Source: Flavobacteriales bacterium
GTDB lineage: Bacteria > Bacteroidota > Bacteroidia > Flavobacteriales_D > Crocinitomicaceae
DNA length: 8,215 nucleotides
Assembly (NCBI GenBank): GCA_947461185.1
Contig: CANHJY010000075.1
Span: forward strand, 1-8,215
Direction: 5' to 3'
Below, piece after piece: positions 1 to 4,822 of this stretch. A model generated the notes under the pieces. The model saw only the letters and a program-made list of their open reading frames with translations, had not been told where the DNA came from and did no database searches. Numbering within the stretch: the stretch's first letter is position 1; each line of letters opens with the position of its first letter. A program made the position numbers and the translations under genes.

Positions 1-70
1 ACCTTAGCTCAGTTGGTAGAGCAAAGGACTGAAAATCCTTGTGTCCCTGGTTCGATTCCTGGAGGTACCA
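1..70 (+). tRNA. tRNA-Phe (anticodon GAA), 5' end cut by window edge
   Basis: This is the phenylalanine tRNA. The D stem GCTC/GAGC is at 7-10 and 19-22. The anticodon stem AAGGA/TCCTT (24-28 and 36-40) encloses the loop CTGAAAA with anticodon GAA at 31-33. The T loop TTCGATT is at 51-57. The 3' acceptor strand AGGTACC (63-69) pairs with ACCT at 1-4, so the first three bases (expected GGT) lie outside the window. Base 70 (A) is the discriminator; CGA follows, so CCA is not encoded and must be added after transcription. The T stem (46-50 with 58-62) has a T-T mismatch at its middle pair (48/60); the other four pairs are G-C. Confidence 0.96.
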
Positions 71-72
71 CG

Positions 73-104
73 AAAAAATCCCGAGTGAAAACTTGGGATT
101 TTTT
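73..104. terminator. Bidirectional intrinsic terminator between tRNA-Phe and the xre gene
   Basis: A 14-bp stem (73-86 with 91-104) closes on a GAAA tetraloop (87-90); the only non-Watson-Crick pair is G83-T94. The core is CCCGAGT/ACTTGGG, with six A on the left arm and six T on the right, so RNA made from either strand ends in a U run. It sits just after the tRNA and downstream of the convergent regulator gene, so it probably ends transcripts from both sides. Confidence 0.9.
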
Positions 105-149
105 GTTTTGAGGTGTTTCGATTAACTGAGAGTGCAAGATGACAAGGGA

Positions 150-512
150 TCAAGACATCTTTTCTATCATTTTGCGCAAAAAGGAGACTTCCTTCTCGAG
201 TTCCTTTATTCTAGCTTCATATTGTTCAATTAATTTTTCGGGTAGATTTAATGTTGCCTGACTGTTTATGAACTTTCCAGACTGTGTGCAATTGTTAAAA
301 ACAAGGTTATCATCAAATGAGACCAATTCCATAGGATCTATCCCAAATACTTCTGAAATATCGGTAATCTTATTCCAATCTATTTTAATTTCATTTCTCT
401 CAATTTTACTGTAGGCTCTTTGTGAGATACCAAGTTTATTAGAAATGTATTCTTGTGAGAACCCTTTTAATTCCCTTATTTGCCTTATTTTTTCTCCAAT
501 ATTTTTAGACAT
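150..512 (-). CDS. XRE-family helix-turn-helix transcriptional regulator with C-terminal coiled coil
   Basis: This 120-residue cytoplasmic DNA-binding protein has a Cro/CI-type HTH (HTH_3) at about residues 6-62. The scaffold IGEKIRQIRELKGFSQEYIS leads into the recognition helix around SQRAYSKIE (30-38), the classic pattern of this fold. A short linker follows, and residues about 91-118 (LPEKLIEQYEARIKELEKEV onward) have heptad-spaced hydrophobics typical of a dimerising coiled coil. No peptidase, kinase or ligand-binding domain is present. The ATG at 512 places the HTH at the normal distance from the N-terminus. The gene is divergent from the large exported repeat protein, and the shared 110-bp upstream region carries operator-like repeats, so autoregulation and control of the neighbour are likely (inference). 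An antitoxin role was considered, but no small toxin gene is adjacent. The family call is firm; the target genes are unknown. Confidence 0.9.
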   Translation of the reverse strand: MSKNIGEKIRQIRELKGFSQEYISNKLGISQRAYSKIERNEIKIDWNKITDISEVFGIDPMELVSFDDNLVFNNCTQSGKFINSQATLNLPEKLIEQYEARIKELEKEVSFLRKMIEKMS

Positions 513-522
513 AGGTTTTAAT

Positions 523-550
523 TTAGAACAAAAATAAATATAATTAGAAC
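523..550. promoter_or_regulatory. Candidate operator: TTAGAAC direct repeat at 21-bp spacing
   Basis: TTAGAAC occurs at 523-529 and again at 544-550, exactly 21 bp apart, about two helical turns, so both copies face the same side of the DNA. The copies flank the candidate -7 box of the regulator gene, a position suited to autorepression. Binding is inferred only from arrangement. Confidence 0.4.
529..536 (-). promoter_or_regulatory. Candidate -7 promoter box for the xre gene
   Basis: On the minus strand this reads TATTTTTG, an exact match to the Bacteroidota -7 consensus TAnnTTTG. A start site a few bases downstream would give a leader of only about 10 bases before the ATG at 512. No clear TTG -33 element is visible at the usual distance, which lowers confidence in this AT-rich stretch. 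Confidence 0.45.
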
Positions 551-557
551 ATTTAAA

Positions 558-574
558 GATAAGTTATTCTTATC
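558..574. promoter_or_regulatory. Candidate operator: 17-bp inverted repeat
   Basis: GATAAG (558-563) and CTTATC (569-574) form a perfect 6-bp inverted repeat around a 5-bp spacer, TTATT. Size and symmetry fit a site for a dimeric HTH protein such as the adjacent XRE regulator. It lies midway between the two divergent genes, near the expected -33 region of the rightward promoter and upstream of the leftward one, so one bound dimer could affect both. The function is inferred. Confidence 0.45.
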
Positions 575-582
575 AAAATGGT

Positions 583-590
583 CAATTTTG
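583..590 (+). promoter_or_regulatory. Weak candidate -7 box for the repeat-protein gene
   Basis: CAATTTTG differs from the Bacteroidota -7 consensus TAnnTTTG at one fixed position. It is 32 bp upstream of the ATG at 623 and just downstream of the 558-574 inverted repeat, which would then overlap the -33 region. No TTG element is seen, so this is tentative. Confidence 0.22.
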
Positions 591-622
591 CTCCTTATTA
601 TTTTACTTAACCCCATGCTCAC

Positions 623-3259
623 ATGAAAAGAAATACATCCGTTCTGTTTTTTTATATTCTTTTATCGAACATCCTCCTCTCCCAAAGCAACCTTGAACAA
701 GCAAAGCAAGACTTTTATAATGGTGATGTTCGAATATATGAAATAGATAAACAATGGCTAAATAACAAAGAATTTGGCCTTTATGCTGTTAAGGAAGACG
801 GAAGAAACATCGAGGAATTGGGTAAAAAAATTCAAAGTGACGAAGAGGTTATAGTAGCTTCTATCGATAACGGTTATCCAAAAGCGATGCTATTTGCCAA
901 TAAGAATTTAATTAATGACAAGAAGAAATTAATTAAAATAATTAACCAAAACACCAATGTATTTGAGTATCTAAACAACGCTCTAAAAAAAGACAAGGTT
1001 TTTGTTTTGGAAATTATTGAGGCTGGAAATTCCATTTTGGGATACTGTCATCCTAATCTTCAAAACGACAAAGAAGTAGTAATGGCTGCGGTAAAACAGT
1101 CAGGCTGGGAATTGCAATACGCTTCCGATGAATTGAAAAACGATAAAGAAATCGTTTTAGCTGCTTTAAAAGAATATGCTTGGGCATTACAATATGCAAC
1201 TGATGGTCTAAAAAACAATAAAGAAATTGTAAAGGCAAGTGTCATGGTTGAAGGAGCAACATTTCAATTTTCTTCCGATGAATTAAAAAAGGATAAACAA
1301 TTCGTTTTGGAATTGTTACCCTTAAGTGTAAACTTATTCAGCCATATCGACTCAACATTAAAAGCGGATAAAGAGGTGGTTATAGAAGGCATGAAACGAG
1401 ATGGTAGAGATTTGGAAGAAGTATCTTCGGACTTGAAAAAAGATAAAGATGTTGTATTGGAAGCAGTAAATGAAGACCCTAAAGCATTGAAATATGCGGA
1501 TGAAATGTTTAAAAAGGATAAGGGATTCATTAGGGATGTATTAAAAAAAGATGGCCACGCACTAGAATTCATCGACACTCTTTTGCAAAATGATAAAGAG
1601 TTAGTATCAATTGCTATTGAGAATGCCAGTTATGCATTACAATTTGCATCGGATGAATTGAAAAACGATAAGGAAATAGTTTTGGCAGCGGTTCGTGAAA
1701 ATGGTTATGCTTTGGATTATGCTTCTGATGAATTGAAAAACGATAAGGAAATAGTTTTAGCGGCGGTTAGTGAATCCGGACGTGCATTGGACTATGCTTC
1801 TGGTGAAATGAAAAACAATATGGAAATCGTAATTGCTGCGGTAAGAAGTGAAGGTATAGCCTTGCAATATGCATCCGATGAATTAAAAAAGGATAAAAAA
1901 ATTGTATTATTTGCTGTTCTGAATGATGGGGACGCGTTAGAATATGCGGACGCTTTTTTTAAAGAAGATAAAGATATTATAATCGGTGCTGTTAATTCAG
2001 AAGGTGGGTCTTTAGAATATGTATCGAATGAAATGAAGAATAATAAGGAAATAGTTTTGGCAGCGGTTCGTGAAAATGGTTATGCTTTGGAGTATGCTTC
2101 TGATGAATTAAAAAACGATAAGGAAATCGTTTTAGCTGCAGCAAACAGTTGGAATTCTAATTTGACGTATGCTTCCGATAAATTGAAAAACGATAAAGAT
2201 GTGGTTTTAAAGGCAGTTAGTAACAATGGTTATCAATTAGAATATGCTTCTGATGAAATGAAAAACAATATGGAAATCATATTAGCTGCTGTAAGTAAGA
2301 ATAGTGCTGCATTGAATTATGTGTCTGACGAATTAAAAAATAATAGGGAATTTATTAAAAATGCGGTGAGAGTTAATGGTAGTTCACTTGAATATGTTTC
2401 AGAGACTTTTAAAAACGACAAAGAATTGGTTTTAGAGGCAGTGAATCAAGATGGTTATGCTTTGCAGTATGCTTCCGATGAATTCAAAAAAGATAAAGAA
2501 GTTGTTTTGGCTGCAGTACGAAAGGAAGGTAATGCATTGGGGTACGCATCTGACGAATTGAAAAAGGACATGGATGTCGTTTTAACAGCAATAAAAAATT
2601 ATGGTTATGCTTTCCATTATGATGTCGATGAAACCTTGAAAAACAATAGAGACCTTGCTATTGCTGCTATTAATCAAGATGGGGGTGTATTAGAATATCT
2701 GAATAATTCATTTAAAAATGATAAAGAAATAGCATTGTTGGCAATTAAAAATAATGGCTGGGCATACCGCTTTTTAGAAGGAGCAATGCGAGAAGATAGA
2801 GAATTGGCATTATTGGCATTAAGTGTAGTACCTTCCATGATGCATTACATTCCTGAATCCTTGATTTCTGATAAAGCATTTTATAATGAAGTTGAAATAA
2901 TAACTTCAAATAGACAATGGGCCATTGAGATGGTTCAAAAAGAAGGTAGTAATCTTTTTAATCTGAATGATATTTTTCAAAATGATAAGGCAATTGTTTT
3001 ATTAGCCGTAGGTAAGTATGGTTCTGCGTTGAAATATGCATCTGACGAATTGAAAAAAGATAAAGAGGTGGTTATGTTGGCAATAAAGAACGACATAAAT
3101 GCTCTTCAATATGCAGATGTATCCTTAAAAAAGGATAAGAATTTTGCGCTTGAAGCTTTAAAACAAAACCCAGAAGCACTTCAATATCTGGATTCATCAA
3201 TCATTCTCGATAGAGAAATTTTGGATTTGTTTCAGAAGAGTGTACTTTCTGTAAAGTAA
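623..3259 (+). CDS. Exported protein made of about 32 tandem DUF4116-like repeats
   Basis: The product has 878 residues. Residues 1-22 form a signal peptide: basic MKRN, a hydrophobic core (VLFFYILLSNILL), then a likely signal peptidase I site after SQS. There is no lipobox cysteine, so the mature protein should be soluble in the periplasm or released. From residue 46 almost to the end it consists of units of about 25 residues. The common first half is LKNDKEIVLAAV and the second half is roughly xENGYALxYASDE. This matches DUF4116, a family of unknown function; each unit probably forms two short helices, giving an alpha-solenoid. Only one cysteine (unit 4) is present, no catalytic motif is evident, and the C-terminus shows no type IX secretion domain. 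The ATG at 623 is chosen because it starts the signal peptide directly. No terminator is visible after the stop. The gene is divergent from an XRE regulator that may control it. A binding or scaffold role is only a guess. Confidence 0.88.
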   Translation: MKRNTSVLFFYILLSNILLSQSNLEQAKQDFYNGDVRIYEIDKQWLNNKEFGLYAVKEDGRNIEELGKKIQSDEEVIVASIDNGYPKAMLFANKNLINDKKKLIKIINQNTNVFEYLNNALKKDKVFVLEIIEAGNSILGYCHPNLQNDKEVVMAAVKQSGWELQYASDELKNDKEIVLAALKEYAWALQYATDGLKNNKEIVKASVMVEGATFQFSSDELKKDKQFVLELLPLSVNLFSHIDSTLKADKEVVIEGMKRDGRDLEEVSSDLKKDKDVVLEAVNEDPKALKYADEMFKKDKGFIRDVLKKDGHALEFIDTLLQNDKELVSIAIENASYALQFASDELKNDKEIVLAAVRENGYALDYASDELKNDKEIVLAAVSESGRALDYASGEMKNNMEIVIAAVRSEGIALQYASDELKKDKKIVLFAVLNDGDALEYADAFFKEDKDIIIGAVNSEGGSLEYVSNEMKNNKEIVLAAVRENGYALEYASDELKNDKEIVLAAANSWNSNLTYASDKLKNDKDVVLKAVSNNGYQLEYASDEMKNNMEIILAAVSKNSAALNYVSDELKNNREFIKNAVRVNGSSLEYVSETFKNDKELVLEAVNQDGYALQYASDEFKKDKEVVLAAVRKEGNALGYASDELKKDMDVVLTAIKNYGYAFHYDVDETLKNNRDLAIAAINQDGGVLEYLNNSFKNDKEIALLAIKNNGWAYRFLEGAMREDRELALLALSVVPSMMHYIPESLISDKAFYNEVEIITSNRQWAIEMVQKEGSNLFNLNDIFQNDKAIVLLAVGKYGSALKYASDELKKDKEVVMLAIKNDINALQYADVSLKKDKNFALEALKQNPEALQYLDSSIILDREILDLFQKSVLSVK
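758..3256 (+). repeat. Tandem coding repeat array, 75-bp period (about 32 units)
   Basis: Starting at residue 46, the reading frame is built of 75-bp (25-residue) units: 28 successive units to residue 746, a 13-residue half unit at 747-759, four more full units to 859, and a 19-residue remnant. Unit 1 is 24 residues and units 2 and 25 are 26; the rest are 25. Central units (12-15, 18-21, 23-24) stay closest to the consensus, while units 1-4 and 27-29 have drifted. Most units begin L/M/F-K-x-D/N and end in A/V-S-D/N-E. This is a protein repeat array and not a CRISPR: there are no constant repeats with unique spacers, and the frame is open throughout. Confidence 0.92.
1668..2091 (+). repeat. 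Pair of 49-bp identical segments, 375 bp apart
   Basis: Positions 1668-1716 and 2043-2091 are identical, starting ATAAGGAAATAG and ending GCTTTGGA. The offset of 375 bp is exactly five repeat units (unit 13 and unit 18). After one differing base the match resumes for 17 bp. Other units differ at many synonymous sites, so this pair reflects recent duplication or gene conversion inside the array. Confidence 0.85.
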
Positions 3260-3370
3260 TAAACTCAGGATTTTTACAAGAATGTATTCGAGATGTGCTG
3301 ACAATTGCCTCAAGAATCATTTGTATCTTATAACCACTTCACCTGAACATAATTGATGACTATATAATAT

Positions 3371-3500
3371 GGCCATTCGCAATAAATTCGGAATGACAAG
3401 TGAAGAATCTGAGTAAACCATCATTTAGAAACGACGTGTTTTGTGTTGCTCGATGGTCCGGAGATTTCTCCCACGGATACGTAACCTTCGAAAGAGTTCC
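3371..3500. repeat. Possible degraded dispersed intergenic repeat
   Basis: This segment contains CATTC (3374-3378) facing GAATG (3391-3395), the string GGAATGACAAGTGAAGAATC (3390-3409), and GGAGATTTCTCC (3460-3471, arms GGAGA/TCTCC) nested within a TCCG/CGGA pair (3457-3460 and 3474-3477), followed by CCTTCGAAA. Strings of the type GAATGACA, GAAGAATCT and GAGATTTCTC...TTCGAAA recur in dispersed intergenic repeats of many bacterial genomes, from memory. Only one copy lies in this window, so repeat status cannot be shown here. Confidence 0.3.
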
Positions 3501-3574
3501 AAATAAAAATATTTTACCATTATTAAAAATAGTGGAGATAGTGGGAACTGCTGCGTAGTATGTTATTATTAAAT

Positions 3575-3607
3575 ATCGCTTTGCTTTTCGCTTCAGTTAA
3601 TAGCGAT
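3575..3607. other. Weak stem-loop upstream of the DUF2480 gene
   Basis: ATCGCT (3575-3580) and AGCGAT (3602-3607) form a 6-bp inverted repeat around a 21-base spacer. The spacer is large and no T run follows directly, so it is a poor terminator. It could be a relic or a regulatory structure; chance is possible. Confidence 0.2.
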
Positions 3608-3697
3608 TAAATAGACCTTAACAGATTAATTCACATAATTTAGTATTAAATCCTAATTTCGAATTTAAATTTTTCTACTATTTCGTAATTTTAGATA

Positions 3698-4204
3698 ATG
3701 GATACGATTGTCAATAAAGTCGAAGAAAGTGGGCTAGTCCAATTAGATTTGGAAACATTTAAACCACATCAAGAAATTGAAGAAATAGATTTAAAGGATC
3801 AACTTTGGCAGGGCTTGGTTTTGAAGGAAAAGGATTTCAGAGAATGGATAAAAACGCACAATTGGGACTCCTACACCAACAAGGCTGTCTATATTCATTG
3901 CAGTGCAGATGCTATTGTTCCAACTTGGGCCTTTGTGCTTGTAGGGCTTCAGTTGGAAGGAATAGCTAATCAATCTTTAATTGGAAGCAAAATTGACTTG
4001 TTAAAAAAACTAATTTCAGATAACATCAACAATTTAGATATCAAGCAATACCAGGACGCAAGGGTAATAATAAAAGGTTGTTCTGATATTGAATCTCCAG
4101 AATATGCAATGACGATACTCGTTCAACGACTGAAAAAGGTTGCAAAAAGTATAATGTATGGTGAACCTTGCTCTACCGTTCCGCTTTTCAAAAGAAAAAA
4201 TTAA
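3698..4204 (+). CDS. DUF2480 family protein
   Basis: The product has 168 residues, the usual size for this Bacteroidota family of unknown function. It is soluble, with no signal peptide or membrane segment. Family-like blocks run in order: MDTIVNKVEESGLVQLDLE at the start; LVLKEKDFREWIKTHNW (40-56); HCSADAIVPTWAF (67-79); RVIIKGCSD (122-130); and SIMYGEPCSTVP (151-162) near the C-terminus. Its only three cysteines, C68, C128 and C158, all sit in these blocks, which hints at metal or Fe-S binding (inference). From memory, homologues often lie beside SUF iron-sulfur assembly genes; no suf gene is visible here. The ATG at 3698 gives the standard family N-terminus. The gene faces the deacetylase gene, and the two stop codons overlap in TTAA at 4201-4204. 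The family call is firm; the biochemical function is unknown. Confidence 0.88.
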   Translation: MDTIVNKVEESGLVQLDLETFKPHQEIEEIDLKDQLWQGLVLKEKDFREWIKTHNWDSYTNKAVYIHCSADAIVPTWAFVLVGLQLEGIANQSLIGSKIDLLKKLISDNINNLDIKQYQDARVIIKGCSDIESPEYAMTILVQRLKKVAKSIMYGEPCSTVPLFKRKN

Positions 4205-4821
4205 CGATTCATCGGTATCGCGTCAAATTGAAACCCTGATTTTTTAAGTTGAGCCACTATAGGGGGAAGTAAATTTTTCAGTCGATCTTCAGATTTTAAA
4301 TTATCGTGAAACACCAAAATATCTCCAGATTTAATTTTCCTTGATTGCTTGATAATACTTTCAACACTTACACTTTTATCAAAATCGAATGCCATCCAAG
4401 TCCACATAATAATACGATAATCTTTACTTATGCGCTTGGCCATTTTACGACTTAATTTACCATAAGGAGGTCTGAATAATTCTGAAGGAATCAGCTCAGC
4501 CGCACTTTTAATGGAATTGATATATTCCTGTGTTTTATCTCGAGAAAAAATTTCATGATGCATAGAATGATTGCCAACAGAATGCCCTTCATCAATAATT
4601 CTTTTAAAGATTTCAGGATGCTGTTTTACATTTTCGCCAATGCAAAAAAATGTAGCACTAATATTCTCCGATTTCAAAAAATCTAAAACCCAATTGGTAA
4701 CATTCGGTTGCGGGCCATCATCAAAAGTGAGATAAACACTATTTTTCTTTAAAGATAAATTCCAGATTCTATAAGGAAATAAATAACTTATAAAACCTGG
4801 AATTTTAAATATTCTAACCAT
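4201..4821 (-). CDS. Polysaccharide deacetylase (NodB homology domain, carbohydrate esterase family 4)
   Basis: This 206-residue protein is predicted to remove acetyl groups from an N-acetylated sugar polymer using a divalent metal. The NodB-domain motifs are in order: motif 1 TFDDGP (32-37; D34 the expected general base, D35 a metal ligand); motif 2 HSMHH (85-89; H85 and H89 metal ligands); motif 3 RPPYG (117-121); motif 4 around WTWMAFDFD (140-148), where T141 replaces the aspartate I would expect; and motif 5 VFHD (170-173; H172 catalytic). The length is that of a bare catalytic domain. The N-terminus (MVRIFKIPGFISYLFPYRIW) is hydrophobic but not a clear signal peptide, so its location is uncertain. 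The ATG at 4821 lies one base after the stop of the upstream DUF2723 gene (TAGCATG), indicating one operon with probable translational coupling. The substrate, whether peptidoglycan, exopolysaccharide or a protein-linked glycan, cannot be told from sequence. Confidence 0.9.
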   Translation of the reverse strand: MVRIFKIPGFISYLFPYRIWNLSLKKNSVYLTFDDGPQPNVTNWVLDFLKSENISATFFCIGENVKQHPEIFKRIIDEGHSVGNHSMHHEIFSRDKTQEYINSIKSAAELIPSELFRPPYGKLSRKMAKRISKDYRIIMWTWMAFDFDKSVSVESIIKQSRKIKSGDILVFHDNLKSEDRLKNLLPPIVAQLKKSGFQFDAIPMNR

Positions 4822-4822
4822 G

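Larger units (their letters stand above)
3260..3697. other. 438-bp gene-free intergenic region
   Basis: No ORF with convincing protein character, no tRNA-like fold and no strong hairpin terminator was found here on either strand. The outer parts are AT-rich. The middle (about 3371-3500) is visibly richer in G and C and resembles a degraded dispersed repeat, listed separately. The last 100 bp must hold the promoter of the DUF2480 gene, but I could not find a convincing TAnnTTTG box in it. Confidence 0.6.

Noticed and set aside
150..512. XRE protein as an antitoxin of a toxin-antitoxin pair
   Set aside because: No small toxin-like ORF lies beside it; the only neighbour is a large exported protein.
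1053..1578. Minus-strand ORFs inside the repeat gene
   Set aside because: They mirror the repeat array, with Ser/Phe/Leu-rich translations from the antisense of the units, and lack any family character.
758..3256. Regular 75-bp repetition could be read as a CRISPR array or satellite DNA
   Set aside because: Units vary continuously, there are no constant repeats with unique spacers, and one frame is open for 878 codons with a signal peptide.
3200..3256. Type IX secretion C-terminal sorting domain on the repeat protein
   Set aside because: The C-terminus is a helical repeat remnant ending SVLSVK, without the beta-rich domain and glycine/lysine motifs of sorting domains.
1..3259. Genomic island integrated at tRNA-Phe
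   Set aside because: No integrase gene and no second copy of the tRNA 3' end is visible here, and an intact terminator directly follows the tRNA. Flanking sequence would be needed.
3791..3973. Minus-strand ORF within the DUF2480 gene
   Set aside because: It is antisense to a recognised conserved family and has no recognisable features of its own.
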